Below are positions 8,851-17,976 of a stretch of 64,000 nt of DNA, in pieces. The notes beneath the pieces are model-generated. The model did no database searches, was not told the DNA's origin, and saw nothing but the letters and a program-made list of their open reading frames with translations. A program made the translations under genes and the position numbers. Within the stretch, counting starts at the first letter, position 1. Each line of letters begins with the position of its first letter. The stretch covers positions 62,001 to 126,000 of the forward strand of contig NZ_AXBA01000013.1 in NCBI RefSeq assembly GCF_000473085.1, written 5' to 3'. This stretch comes from Azorhizobium doebereinerae UFLA1-100. GTDB taxonomy: Bacteria > Pseudomonadota > Alphaproteobacteria > Rhizobiales > Xanthobacteraceae.

Positions 8851-8942
8851 GGCGCGGCATTGCTCGCTGCAATGCCGCTGCCCTCCTTGGGCGTTTCCTC
8901 CCTAGACTTGGGCCGCTCTTCGTGAGCGGCCCCTTTCTTTTT
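8851..8942 (+). ncRNA. candidate small RNA, copy 1 (anti-Shine-Dalgarno type)
   Basis: The predicted transcript is about 92 bases. It has a 5' hairpin with a perfect 10-base-pair stem (8854-8863 with 8869-8878). Next is a 4-base-pair hairpin whose loop is UCCUU (8880-8892), then a single-stranded UUUCCUCCC (8894-8902) complementary to a strong ribosome binding site. It ends in a terminator stem of 8 base pairs (8911-8918 with 8924-8931) and a U-rich tail. A second copy with the same architecture lies 600 bases downstream. Alphaproteobacteria have several families of small RNAs with exposed CCUCC motifs, such as alpha-r14 and CcsR; membership in one of them is not claimed. Confidence 0.7.
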
Positions 8943-9414
8943 GGGGGCCTGGTTCGGGCCTATTTTCTGGACCTTGCCGCGGTGCGCCGTTTCGGTTCGC
9001 CCGCGCCCCACCTATCCCCTCGACATCCCCGCACAGCCTGCCCGCGCCCTGCCGGCACCGCGATCCGCACCCGCGTGGCCCGGCGGCCGATCCGCCGACG
9101 CCGCTGCCTCGGCGTGGCGCGCCCGCCGTAGCCTGCCGCGATCGACGGGCCGTGGCCGGCACCCTCCAGAGCCCTCGAAGACACAGGCACCGCACGCCTC
9201 GCTGATCGCGCGGATGCCGGATCGACGTCGAACGGCGCTGAAACCGGGAACAGACGGGACTTTCAGGGTGCGCTGCGGTGCCTGGAACGGAACACCGCTC
9301 AACCGATTCCGGCACAGCGGCCAAGGGATGGCCGCGACAAGCCGAAATGGCTCCAATTTTTATACAATGATTTCAGGCACTTGCACTAATATACCAGGCT
9401 GCGACAAAACAGGG
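8943..9414. other. spacer between the two small RNA genes
   Basis: Several overlapping open frames cross this stretch on both strands, but none has a recognisable domain or a convincing ribosome site. Composition drops to AT-rich in the last 70 bases, which lead into the second promoter. Confidence 0.5.
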
Positions 9415-9415
9415 C

Positions 9416-9444
9416 TTGATTTCTGGCAGCGCAATCGGCTATTG
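9416..9444 (+). promoter_or_regulatory. sigma-70-type promoter of small RNA copy 2
   Basis: A -35 box TTGATT (9416-9421) and a -10 box CTATTG (9439-9444) have 17 bases between them, the same spacing as in copy 1. The predicted start is near 9450. Confidence 0.6.
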
Positions 9445-9449
9445 CTGCA

Positions 9450-9547
9450 TTGCGACATGGCGATTGGCGTCGCTGTGTCGCCGCCCTCCTTGGGCGTTTC
9501 CTCCCTAGACTTGGGCCGTTCGCTTGCGGACGGCCCCTTTCTTTTTT
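9450..9547 (+). ncRNA. candidate small RNA, copy 2 (anti-Shine-Dalgarno type)
   Basis: This paralogue of the RNA at 8851 has a 5' hairpin of different sequence but the same position (12 base pairs, 9452-9463 with 9470-9481). The middle section 9483-9515 is identical to copy 1, including UUUCCUCCC. The terminator stem (9514-9521 with 9528-9535) differs from copy 1 in its inner pairs, with changes on both arms that keep pairing, and ends in a U-rich tail. Conserved middle, variable 5' hairpin and compensatory terminator changes argue for a functional RNA rather than a DNA repeat. Confidence 0.7.
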
Positions 9548-9661
9548 GGGGGTCCGAAACAGACGGGGAACCGGCGCGTTTTCCGCATCTCGGCTCACCT
9601 GCGAATTCGTATATCTGCCATTCGAAAAACGCAAGACAGAATTGCGACGCCTGCCGCTGGG

Positions 9662-10552
9662 TTATTCCGCCGCAGCCGCAGCCCTTGGCGGAACCAGTTC
9701 GTCCGCCAGTTCGAACAGCCGCGCGGCCACCGCCGCCAGATCCGCCCGCACCCGCTGGAAATCTGGCCCGCGCGCGTAGCTCGCCTCGTCCATGTAGAGG
9801 CCGCGGTTGATCTCCACCTGCACCGCGTGCAGGCCGGCGGCCGGATTGCCGTAATGCTCGGTGATATAGCCGCCCGCATAGGGCTTGTTGCGCACCACCG
9901 CATAGCCGCGCGCGCCGAGCTCCTGCTCCAGCAGGTCCGCCACCATTCCCGCGCAGCTGGTGCCATAGCGGTCACCCAGCACGAAGTCGGCGCGCGGCAG
10001 GTCCTCGCGCACCGGGCCGGACGGCATGGAGTGGCAGTCCACCAGCACCGCCGCCCCGAACGCGCGATGGGTGCGCGAGATCAGCCGGCGGAGCGCCTGG
10101 TGATACGGCTTGTAATAAGTCTCGATGCGCTCCATCGCCTCGGCCACGCTGAGGCGCTTCTGGTAGATCTCCTGCGCGTCGCCCACCACGCGGGCGATGG
10201 TGCCGAGCCCGCCGGAGACGCGGATCGAGCGGGTGTTGGCGAACGCCGGCAGCCGCCCGTCGAACATGCGCGGGTCGAGCTCATAGGGCTCGCGGTTGAG
10301 ATCGAGGAAGGCGCGCGGGAACAGCGCCCGCATCAGCGGCATGCCCGCGTCCACCACGTCGGCGAACAATTCATCGACGAAGCTGTCCTCGGAGCGGCGC
10401 AGGGTCTCGAAATCGAGCCGCGTCTGCTCGACGAAGGCGCGCGGATAGATCCGCCCGCTGTGCGGGGAATTGAACACGAACGGACCCGCGGGCTCCTCCG
10501 GCGTGAGGATCTCGAACGGGGGATCGATGGTATCGGCGAGACAGGCGGTCAT
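9662..10552 (-). CDS. N-formylglutamate amidohydrolase family protein
   Basis: This 296-residue protein belongs to the N-formylglutamate amidohydrolase (HutG/FGase) family. Visible signatures are NSPHSGRIYP (about residues 29-38), FLDLNREPYEL, a VDCHSMPSG block and VQVEINRGLYMDE near the C-terminus, which carry the histidine, glutamate and arginine residues of the active site. In histidine degradation the enzyme releases glutamate from N-formylglutamate. No other hut gene is nearby, so the physiological substrate is open. The ATG at 10552 is used; no clear ribosome site is seen before it. Confidence 0.82.
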   Translation of the reverse strand: MTACLADTIDPPFEILTPEEPAGPFVFNSPHSGRIYPRAFVEQTRLDFETLRRSEDSFVDELFADVVDAGMPLMRALFPRAFLDLNREPYELDPRMFDGRLPAFANTRSIRVSGGLGTIARVVGDAQEIYQKRLSVAEAMERIETYYKPYHQALRRLISRTHRAFGAAVLVDCHSMPSGPVREDLPRADFVLGDRYGTSCAGMVADLLEQELGARGYAVVRNKPYAGGYITEHYGNPAAGLHAVQVEINRGLYMDEASYARGPDFQRVRADLAAVAARLFELADELVPPRAAAAAE

Positions 10553-10830
10553 TGAGGAAAAGGCGTTCCACAGTCTATGACGGCCGAAACCGGCCCGAAC
10601 GGGACCGCATGTGCGGCGCAACCGCCATCATGCGCAAGTCCGCCCCCCCTTGTGAAGGGACTTCACGTGCGGTCTAACGGCCTTTGTCCTTCACGCACCG
10701 TGCGCGAGTCGGAAGTATGGCGCACGCGAGGTTCACTTCGAATTTACCCGATTGGGCGACACAGGCTTGAGGGCGCTGCGCTCGCGATTGCACGCAGGCG
10801 CGCACCAACAGGATGCTAAGGGGATAGGGC

Positions 10831-11196
10831 GTGTCGAAAATTCTGCTCGCCGAGGATGACAACGACATGCGGCGCTTCCTGGTCAAGGCGCTGCAAAACG
10901 CTGGCTACCAGGTGGCCTCCTTCGACAATGGCCGCTCGGCCTATGAACGCATGCGCGAGGAGCCGTTCGAACTGCTGCTCACCGACATCGTCATGCCGGA
11001 GATGGACGGCATCGAACTGGCGCGCCGCGCCACCGAACTCGATCCCGACCTCAAGGTGATGTTCATCACCGGATTTGCCGCCGTGGCGCTGAATGCCGAC
11101 GTGGAGGCGCCGTGCGAGGCCAAGGTGCTGTCCAAGCCCTTCCACCTGCGCGACCTCGTCAGCGAGGTGCACAAGATCCTGGCCGCCGCGGCCTGA
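10831..11196 (+). CDS. cpdR: single-domain response regulator CpdR
   Basis: This 121-residue receiver-only protein begins at a GTG. It has the acidic pocket (AEDDND), the phospho-acceptor aspartate at residue 52 in LLTDIVMPEMDG and the conserved KPF lysine. Length and sequence match CpdR, which in its unphosphorylated form brings ClpXP to substrates such as CtrA during the alphaproteobacterial cell cycle. It is followed 129 bases later by tRNA-Val(GAC), as in many Rhizobiales. Confidence 0.88.
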   Translation: MSKILLAEDDNDMRRFLVKALQNAGYQVASFDNGRSAYERMREEPFELLLTDIVMPEMDGIELARRATELDPDLKVMFITGFAAVALNADVEAPCEAKVLSKPFHLRDLVSEVHKILAAAA

Positions 11197-11325
11197 GCGA
11201 GGCCCGGCGACGGCGAGGGGCAGCGAGGGACGGACGCCCGGCATCCCCAGCCGTCAACAACATGCCCGTTTCGGCGTCTTGCGTCCCACCAAGCGAGCCG
11301 ATATAGAGGCCTCCTCCTGGCGGAT

Positions 11326-11400
11326 GGGCGCGTAGCTCAGCGGGAGAGCACCTCGTTGACATCGAGGGGGTCACAGGTTCAATCCCTGTCGCGCCCACCA
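11326..11400 (+). tRNA. tRNA-Val (anticodon GAC)
   Basis: The 75-base sequence folds as a cloverleaf. The acceptor stem pairs 11326-11332 with 11390-11396. The anticodon stem pairs 11351-11355 with 11363-11367 and presents GAC at 11358-11360. The T-arm contains GGTTCAATC, and the CCA end is encoded at 11398-11400. No integrated element follows it in the window. Confidence 0.97.
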
Positions 11401-11648
11401 TCCGCAGCCCCCCGTCTTCCTCACTTCAGAACATCTTCCTCACGCCGGAACATCGCGCGGCCCCTTCGCGCCGACCCGATTCTGCTGGCGCTCTTGTCCG
11501 CCGGCGCGCGATCCGTCCGGCGCCCCGGCGCGTACACATGCCGAGCCGGCGGTGCGTGCGCCGGCCTTCCCCGATGCCGCGGCCCCGCGTCGGCGGCGCC
11601 CATTGACGGCGCCCGCGCGGCGGCCCATGTGGCGCCCAGAGGTGACCG

Positions 11649-12716
11649 ATGAGCATGATCCCCGCCCCCGCCGCGTCCGGCGACACCAGCCACTTTCCCG
11701 CCGATCATCCCAAGGTGGCGTTCGGGCGCATCGGCGTGCTGCTGGTCAATCTCGGCACGCCGGAGGCGACGGACTACTGGTCCATGCGCCGCTACCTCAA
11801 GGAATTCCTCTCCGACCGCCGGGTGATCGAGACCAACCGGGCGCTGTGGTGGGTGATCCTCAACGGCATCATCCTCACCGTGCGCCCCGGCCCGAAGGGC
11901 AAGGACTACGCCAGCATCTGGAACACCGAGCGCAACGAAGGCCCGCTCAAGACCATCACCCGCGCGCAGGCGGAGAAGATGGCCGCCATGGTCGCGGAGC
12001 GCGATCCGCGCGTGGTGGTGGACTGGGCCATGCGCTACGGCAACCCGCCCATCGCCGAACGGCTGGAGGCGCTGCAAAAGCAGGGCTGCGAGCGCATCCT
12101 GCTGGTGCCGCTCTATCCGCAATATGCCGCCGCCACCTCGGCCACCGTCTGCGACAAGGCGTTCGACGCGCTCAAGGCCATGCGCTGGCAGCCCTTCCTG
12201 CGCGTGGCGCCGAGCTGGCACGACGACCCGGTCTATATCGACGCGGTGGCCACCTCGCTGGAGGGCCACCTCAAGGCGCTGGACTTCGAGCCGGAGGTGA
12301 TCCTCGCCTCCTTCCACGGCGTGCCGAAATCCTACCTGCTCAAGGGCGATCCCTATCACTGCCAGTGCGCCAAGACCGCCCGCCTGCTGCGCGATCGCCT
12401 CGGCATGTCGCAGGACAAGCTGCGCCTCACCTTCCAGTCGCGCTTCGGCAATGAGGAATGGCTCCAGCCTTATACGGACAAGACGGTGGAGGCGCTGGCG
12501 CGCGGCGGCGTGAAGCGGCTCGCCGTGTTCAACCCCGGCTTCACCGCCGACTGCCTGGAGACGCTGGAGGAGATCGGGGTGGAGAATGCCGAGATCTTCC
12601 ATCATCACGGCGGCGAGAAATTCGCCGCCATCCCCTGCCTCAACGATAGCGACGAGGGCATGCGGGTGATCGAGGCGGTGGTGCTGCGTGAACTGTCCGG
12701 CTGGATCGCCGGCTGA
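11649..12716 (+). CDS. hemH: ferrochelatase HemH
   Basis: This 355-residue enzyme inserts Fe(II) into protoporphyrin IX, the last step of protoheme synthesis. It has the early LLVNLGTPEATD motif (about residues 31-42), the active-site region SFHGVPKSYLLKGDPYHCQC (about 222-241), which holds the catalytic histidine, and the FQSRFGNEEWLQPYT block. The start gives a short alanine-rich extension that is common in alphaproteobacteria. It is monocistronic. Confidence 0.96.
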   Translation: MSMIPAPAASGDTSHFPADHPKVAFGRIGVLLVNLGTPEATDYWSMRRYLKEFLSDRRVIETNRALWWVILNGIILTVRPGPKGKDYASIWNTERNEGPLKTITRAQAEKMAAMVAERDPRVVVDWAMRYGNPPIAERLEALQKQGCERILLVPLYPQYAAATSATVCDKAFDALKAMRWQPFLRVAPSWHDDPVYIDAVATSLEGHLKALDFEPEVILASFHGVPKSYLLKGDPYHCQCAKTARLLRDRLGMSQDKLRLTFQSRFGNEEWLQPYTDKTVEALARGGVKRLAVFNPGFTADCLETLEEIGVENAEIFHHHGGEKFAAIPCLNDSDEGMRVIEAVVLRELSGWIAG

Positions 12717-12804
12717 TCCGCGCGCGCCGTTGCCGCACCGCAACCGGCCGCTTGTTCCACCGCCGGGCCCACGCTAGCGTCGACCGACAGGCGGGGAACG
12801 CGGC

Positions 12805-14418
12805 ATGGCAGACCTTCGGACACCGACGCGGCGCACCGTGCTCCAGCGCCTCGGCCAATGGGGCGGCGCGGGCCTTGCCTTCGAGGCGCTGACCGCCCTC
12901 GGCCTCCTCGCCAGCCCCCCGGCCCGCGCCGAGCCGCCCCGCCTGCCGCCGGACCTCGGCCGCGGCCGCTCCGTGGTGGTGATCGGCGCCGGCCTGTCCG
13001 GCCTGTGCGCAGGCCTGCTGCTGGCGCGCGGCGGCTTCGACGTCGCCATCCTGGAGGCCACCGGGCGCGCCGGCGGGCGCAGCTATTCCATGCGCAACGG
13101 CCACAGCTTCGCCGAAGAGGGCGGGCCGCGCCAAAGGGTCGATTTCGTCGGCGAGGGCGCCTATTTCAACGCCGGGGCGGGGCGCATCCCGCGCAACCAC
13201 GGCGTGGTGCTGGACTGGTGCCGGCGGCTCGGCGTGGCGCTCGAACCCTACATCTTCATGTGCGAATCCAACCTGTTCCAGAACGACGCCTTCAACGGCG
13301 GGCAGGCGGTGCCGCTCGGCCAGCTGCGCTACAGCCTCTATGGCGCGCTGGCGGAGTTGCTGGACAAGGCGATCCGCCGCCAGGCCCTCGACCTGCCGCT
13401 GCCGCCCGGCGAGCGCGACGCGCTGCGCGGCCTCATCGCCCGCTACGGCGACCTGACCCGGCGCGGCGAGGCGTTCGTGTTCGAGGGCTCACGCCGCCTC
13501 GGCTATTCGGACCCGCCCGGCGCCGGGGACGCCGCCGGCACGCTGCGCCCACCCATCCCGCTGGAGCAGATCGTCGGCAGCGACGCCGCCGACCTCGGCC
13601 TGTTCAGCTCCATGCTGCTGTCCTGGCAGAATTCCCTGCTGGAGCCGGTGGGCGGCATGGACATGATCGCCGCCGCCTTCCTGCGCCAGGACATTCCCGG
13701 CGGCCGGCAGTTGCGCGACATCGTGCAGCTCAACTGCCCGGTGGCCGAGATCGGGCAGGATGCGGACACCGCCGCCCTGCGCCTCGCCGACGGCCGCCGC
13801 ATGCGCGTCGATTTCCTCGTCTCCACCATGGCGCCCACCCTGTTCACGCCCCTTGCGCACGGCCTGCCGGCGGAACTGAAGGCCGATCTCGACGCCATCC
13901 GCTTCGTCGCCGCCACCAAGGTCGGCTTCGAGACCCGCAGCCGCTTCTGGGAAGCGGACGACGGCATCTATGGCGGCATCTCCTTCCTGAAGGAGGACAT
14001 CAGCCAGGTGTGGTATCCCTCCGCCGGCTTCGGCAGCCCGAGCGGCGTGCTCACCGCCGCCTATGCCCGCGGCGCCCCGGCCGAGCGGCTGGCGGCGCTG
14101 CCGCTGGGCGGGCGCTTCGAGGCGGCGCTGCGCGGCGGCGAGAAGCTGCATCCCAACCGCTACCGCGCCAACATGCGCCTCGCCTCCGCCATCTCGGTCG
14201 CCTGGGCGCAGATGCCCTATTTCGCCGGCGGCTGGAGCTATGAGGACGAGGCGACGCTCGCCACCTACGACCGGCTGGTGAAACGCCTGCCCTGGGGCCG
14301 GGTCTACATGGCCGGCGACACCTTCAGCCACCTGCCCGGCTGGCAGGAAGGCGCGCTGAGCGCGGGCGAACTGGCCGCCCGCCAGATCGGCGAGCGGGTG
14401 GCGGCGGGAAGGCGCTAG
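12805..14418 (+). CDS. flavin-containing amine oxidase, Tat-exported
   Basis: This 537-residue FAD protein begins with a twin-arginine-type signal (RRTVLQRLGQWGGAGLAFEA), so it is probably folded and then exported to the periplasm. The mature part starts with the dinucleotide fold VVVIGAGLSGLCAGLLLARGG (about residues 57-77), followed by the RAGGRSYS arginine motif and a C-terminal GDTFSHLPGWQEGALSAGE flavin-contact segment, as in monoamine oxidase and amino-acid oxidase relatives. The substrate is unknown. The TAG stop at 14416-14418 overlaps the left end of a dispersed palindromic repeat. Confidence 0.85.
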   Translation: MADLRTPTRRTVLQRLGQWGGAGLAFEALTALGLLASPPARAEPPRLPPDLGRGRSVVVIGAGLSGLCAGLLLARGGFDVAILEATGRAGGRSYSMRNGHSFAEEGGPRQRVDFVGEGAYFNAGAGRIPRNHGVVLDWCRRLGVALEPYIFMCESNLFQNDAFNGGQAVPLGQLRYSLYGALAELLDKAIRRQALDLPLPPGERDALRGLIARYGDLTRRGEAFVFEGSRRLGYSDPPGAGDAAGTLRPPIPLEQIVGSDAADLGLFSSMLLSWQNSLLEPVGGMDMIAAAFLRQDIPGGRQLRDIVQLNCPVAEIGQDADTAALRLADGRRMRVDFLVSTMAPTLFTPLAHGLPAELKADLDAIRFVAATKVGFETRSRFWEADDGIYGGISFLKEDISQVWYPSAGFGSPSGVLTAAYARGAPAERLAALPLGGRFEAALRGGEKLHPNRYRANMRLASAISVAWAQMPYFAGGWSYEDEATLATYDRLVKRLPWGRVYMAGDTFSHLPGWQEGALSAGELAARQIGERVAAGRR

Positions 14419-14528
14419 AGCGCGATCCGATCAGATTGAATCGATCCGATCGGTGAATCGCCCTCTCACACTTTGATAGAGAACGTTTGCCGTTCAGATG
14501 GCGATGCCATTTGAACGGAACGTGCTCT
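14417..14528 (+). repeat. dispersed palindromic element, copy A (two modules)
   Basis: Module 1 (14417-14466) reads AGAGCGCGATC, then a 12-base-pair imperfect hairpin, then TGAATCGCCCTCT. Module 2 begins GATAGAGAAC, contains a 13-base-pair hairpin with a 3-base loop (14490-14502 with 14506-14518) and ends GTGCTCT. Copies occur at 38033-38110 (TGAATCGCCCTCT plus module 2) and, inverted, at 51232-51297 (module 1). Confidence 0.85.
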
Positions 14529-14671
14529 GGCTCAGCCGGGCCTTTCACACGCAAGGCTCGCACCAGCATTCGGCAGGTACGGTGGTCAGGCAGCAGGCTG
14601 GAATGGGCCTGCATCCGGCACCTTCATTTTCCTGCGCGCCCCCCCCCTGGCGGGATGGCGCCCTCGCAACG

Positions 14672-14977
14672 GTGGCAGATCCCTTGTCTGCATTCGCCCT
14701 CAACGGATTGGCGGCCCTTGCCGCCCTCGCCCTGCTGGCGGTCTCGCCGGCCGGCGACGGGCGGGTCGCGGTGCTGACGTTCGGCGACACCAGCGCGTTC
14801 GATGTCGTGGTCGGCGCCGGCGGCGCGGTCCTCGCCCTCGCCCCCTCGGCGCACCTGGCCGTCGGCCAGTCCGCCGCCCCCGATTTCCGTGCCCGGCTGC
14901 GCGCCGCCGGCGCCGCCCTGGTCTTCAATCCCCTCTTGGCGGGCGGCTGCGAGCCCCTGCGGAGTTCCGAGCCGTGA
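14672..14977 (+). CDS. small hypothetical protein coupled to the downstream chemoreceptor
   Basis: This is a protein of about 101 residues from a proposed GTG at 14672. It has a hydrophobic N-terminus ([18 protein letters not shown]) and ends [20 protein letters not shown]. The same frame is open back to 14498, but that part lies in the repeat and a low-complexity stretch. Its stop overlaps the GTG of the chemoreceptor gene by three bases (GTGA, 14974-14977), which implies translational coupling. No known domain is recognised; weakly similar short proteins ending in a Gly-Cys motif occur in related bacteria. Confidence 0.55.
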   Translation: MADPLSAFALNGLAALAALALLAVSPAGDGRVAVLTFGDTSAFDVVVGAGGAVLALAPSAHLAVGQSAAPDFRARLRAAGAALVFNPLLAGGCEPLRSSEP

Positions 14978-16428
14978 ACAGCCTTCAGCACCTCCGAGAG
15001 CGTTTCTCCTATGCCATCGTCGCGGTGATCTGGATCAACGTGGCGCTCATCGCCCTGCGCGCCGTCTGGTCCGACCAGTCCGCCATGGCGATGATCGGCG
15101 CCGGCCTGCTGGTGGCCGGTGCCGCGACCTTCACCTGGATGCGCGACCACACCGGCGTCGCCACCCGCATCGCCACCTCGGTCGCCGCCACGCTGACCGT
15201 CGTGATCCTGGTGTTCGGCCTCGCCGGCAACAAGCTCCAGATCGACCTGCACATGTACTTCTTCGCCATGCTGGCGATCACCGCCGGCTGGTGCGACTGG
15301 CGCGCGCTGGCGGCCAGCACGCTGACCACGGCGGTGCACCACATCCTGTTCAACTTCACCCTGCCGTGGGCGGTCTATCCCGGCGGCGCCGACTTCGAGC
15401 GCCTGGTGCTGCACGCGGTGGTGCTCATCGCCCAGTTCGCCATCCTGGCCTGGGTGGTGGAGCAGCTCGGCCGGGCCTTCGCCGCCTCCGACGCCGCGAC
15501 GCTGGAGGCCGACCGGGCCCGCGACGAGGCCCACCGCCTCGCCGCCGCGCAGGAGGAGACCGCCCGCGTGGAAGCCGCCCGCGCCCGCGAGATCCGCGCC
15601 GCCGTGGAGCAGTTCCGCGCCGCGGTCGGCGCCTCGCTCACCGCCATGACCTCGGACGTGAGCAGCGCCAGCGTCATGGCCGAGCGCATCATCGCCGTCT
15701 CCACCGGCGCCGCCGAGCAGGCCCAGGGCGTGGCCGCCGCCTCCGAGCTGGCCTCGGGCAACGTGCGCTCGGTGGCGGTGGCCGCCGAGGAACTGTCCAG
15801 CTCGGTGGGCGAGATGCGCGCCCAGCTCGACCGCACCCAGGCGGTGATCGGCCGCGCGCGCGGCAATGTGGACCGCACCATGGCGGATATTTCCGAACTC
15901 TCGAAGGCCGCCACGCAGATCCAGGAGATCGTCGGCCTCATCACCGCCATCGCCGCGCAGACCAACCTCCTGGCGCTCAACGCCACCATCGAGGCGGCCC
16001 GCGCCGGCGACGCCGGCAAGGGCTTCGCGGTGGTCGCCTCGGAAGTGAAGGGGCTGGCCGACCAGACCCGGCAGGCCACCGAGCAGATCGCCTCCCGCGC
16101 CGCCGCCATCGGCCAGTCCACCGCCGCCGCCGTCGCCTCCATCCAGGAGATCGTCGCCATCATGTCGGACGTGGGCGACTATGCCGATTCCATGGTCGGC
16201 GCCATGGGCGAGCAGAGCTCGGTGACCGACGAGATCGCCCGCCACGCGGCCGAAGCCGCCGAGGGCACCGCCAACATCGCCCGCTTCTGCGTCCTGGCGC
16301 TCGGCGGGGCTAAGGAGACGCAGGACGGCATCGGCAGCGTGTCGGGCGCCGTCTCCAACGTCTCCGGCACCGCCCGCGCCCTGTCGCACGAGGTGGAGGG
16401 CTTCCTCACCCGCGTCGCCGTCCGCTGA
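14974..16428 (+). CDS. methyl-accepting chemotaxis protein
   Basis: This 484-residue receptor has five to six N-terminal membrane helices (about residues 12-170) and no large periplasmic sensor domain. They are followed by a coiled coil and the signalling hairpin with the highly conserved tip [20 protein letters not shown] (about 328-347), which binds CheA and CheW. A multi-helix membrane sensor without a periplasmic domain suggests sensing of an intramembrane or energy-related cue. It starts with GTG and overlaps the preceding small gene. Confidence 0.92.
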   Translation: MNSLQHLRERFSYAIVAVIWINVALIALRAVWSDQSAMAMIGAGLLVAGAATFTWMRDHTGVATRIATSVAATLTVVILVFGLAGNKLQIDLHMYFFAMLAITAGWCDWRALAASTLTTAVHHILFNFTLPWAVYPGGADFERLVLHAVVLIAQFAILAWVVEQLGRAFAASDAATLEADRARDEAHRLAAAQEETARVEAARAREIRAAVEQFRAAVGASLTAMTSDVSSASVMAERIIAVSTGAAEQAQGVAAASELASGNVRSVAVAAEELSSSVGEMRAQLDRTQAVIGRARGNVDRTMADISELSKAATQIQEIVGLITAIAAQTNLLALNATIEAARAGDAGKGFAVVASEVKGLADQTRQATEQIASRAAAIGQSTAAAVASIQEIVAIMSDVGDYADSMVGAMGEQSSVTDEIARHAAEAAEGTANIARFCVLALGGAKETQDGIGSVSGAVSNVSGTARALSHEVEGFLTRVAVR

Positions 16429-16561
16429 CGGTGGCGCGGGCGACCCCGCGCCACCTCTCCCCGCCCCCGTCTCCCGGCCCCCTCTCCCGCCCCTTGCTCG
16501 CCGCCCGCGCCCGTGGCCATATCGGGCGCCGGCGCCCGCCGGGGGAAACGGGAGACGCGCC

Positions 16562-17542
16562 ATGCTGTTGTCTGGAGCCAGCATTTTCGTGCTGGTGCTG
16601 CTGGTCCTCGCCATCGCCATCATCGTCGCCGGGGTGAAGACGGTGCCGCAGGGCTATCAGTTCACCGTGGAGCGGTTCCGGCGCTACACCCGCACGCTGA
16701 CGCCCGGCCTCAACCTCATCATCCCGTTCATCGATACCATCGGCGCCAAGATGAACGTGATGGAGCAGGTGCTCAACGTTCCCACCCAGGAAGTCATCAC
16801 CAAGGACAATGCCACGGTCTCGGTGGACGGCATCGCCTTCTTCCAGGTGTTCGACGCCGCGCGCGCCTCCTACGAGGTGGCCCAGCTGGACACCGCCATC
16901 ATGGCGCTGACGATGACCAACATCCGCACGGTCATGGGCTCCATGGACCTCGACCAGTTGCTCTCGCACCGCGACACCATCAACGAGCGGCTGCTGCATG
17001 TGGTGGACGCCGCCGCCGCGCCCTGGGGCGTGAAGATCACCCGCATCGAGATCCGCGACATCGTGCCCCCGGCGGACCTCGTCAACGCCATGGGCCGGCA
17101 GATGAAGGCCGAGCGCGAGAAGCGCGCCTCGATCCTGGAGGCGGAGGGCCAGCGCCAGTCCGACATCCTGCGCGCGGAAGGCCAGAAGCAGGCGCACATC
17201 CTGGAGGCGGAAGGCCGCCGCGAGGCGGCGCTGCGCGACGCGGAAGCCCGCGAGCGCCTCGCCGAGGCCGAGGCCAAGGCCACCACCATGCTGTCGCAAT
17301 CGGTGGCGGAGGGCTCGCCCGCCGCGCTGAACTATTACATCGCCGAAAAATACGTCGCCGCCTTCCAGGCGCTGGCCGGCGCGCCGAACCAGAAGGTGGT
17401 GCTGCTGCCCTATGAGGCCACCGCCCTCCTGTCCTCGCTGGGCGGCATCTCCGAGCTGGCCCGCGCCGCCTTCGATCCCGCCGCCGCGCCGCGCCGCGCC
17501 GGGCCCACCGGCCCGGCGCATCCGCCCGCGCCGGGCGCCTGA
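16562..17542 (+). CDS. SPFH/band-7 membrane protein, QmcA/stomatin type
   Basis: This 326-residue protein has one N-terminal membrane helix (FVLVLLVLAIAIIVAGV), the SPFH domain that follows (from KTVPQGYQFTVERFRRY) and a C-terminal coiled coil with repeated EAEG units near residues 185-245. Such proteins oligomerise in membrane microdomains and often stabilise FtsH or other membrane complexes. The next gene, NfeD, starts two bases after the stop. SPFH-NfeD pairs are a conserved unit. Confidence 0.93.
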   Translation: MLLSGASIFVLVLLVLAIAIIVAGVKTVPQGYQFTVERFRRYTRTLTPGLNLIIPFIDTIGAKMNVMEQVLNVPTQEVITKDNATVSVDGIAFFQVFDAARASYEVAQLDTAIMALTMTNIRTVMGSMDLDQLLSHRDTINERLLHVVDAAAAPWGVKITRIEIRDIVPPADLVNAMGRQMKAEREKRASILEAEGQRQSDILRAEGQKQAHILEAEGRREAALRDAEARERLAEAEAKATTMLSQSVAEGSPAALNYYIAEKYVAAFQALAGAPNQKVVLLPYEATALLSSLGGISELARAAFDPAAAPRRAGPTGPAHPPAPGA

Positions 17543-17544
17543 GC

Positions 17545-17976
17545 ATGGGCACGGGCGACATCGGGCCCTGGGGCTGGTTCGTGCTGGGCGGCGTGCTGCT
17601 GGTGGCGGAACTCCTGCTGCCCGGCGTCTTCCTGCTGTGGCTGGGCCTCGCCGCGTTCGCCACCGGCGGGCTGGTGTGGCTGGCGGACCTCGCCTGGCAG
17701 GGCCAGGTGCTGGCCTTCGCCGGCCTCGCCGTGCTGGCCGTGGTGGCAGGGCGCCTCGCCGCGCGAGGCGGCGGCAGCGACCGGCCGTTCCTCAACCGCC
17801 GCGCCGACGCGCAGGTGGGCCGGGTCTTCACCCTGGACGAGCCCATCGTCGCCGGCGCGGGGCGGGTGCATATCGACGACAGCGTCTGGCGCGTCACCGG
17901 CCCCGACCTGCCGGCCGGCGCCAAGGTGATCGTGCTCAGGGTGGACGGCGCCGTGCTGGTGGTGGGCACGGCCTGA
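17545..17976 (+). CDS. NfeD-family membrane protein
   Basis: This 143-residue short-form NfeD has two to three hydrophobic helices in the first 75 residues and a C-terminal beta-barrel (OB-like) domain with GRVFTLDEPIVAGAGRVHIDD and VWRVTGPDLPAGAKV. It is co-transcribed with the SPFH gene 2 bases upstream and is expected to act with it at the inner membrane. Confidence 0.9.
   Translation: MGTGDIGPWGWFVLGGVLLVAELLLPGVFLLWLGLAAFATGGLVWLADLAWQGQVLAFAGLAVLAVVAGRLAARGGGSDRPFLNRRADAQVGRVFTLDEPIVAGAGRVHIDDSVWRVTGPDLPAGAKVIVLRVDGAVLVVGTA

Noticed and set aside
8941..9810. Open frame of 289 codons across the small-RNA region
   Set aside because: No ribosome site or domain, it crosses both the second RNA promoter and its terminator, and it runs antisense into the downstream amidohydrolase gene.
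11326..11400. tRNA-Val as an integration site
   Set aside because: Genes on both sides are ordinary chromosomal genes and no duplicated tRNA end was seen downstream.
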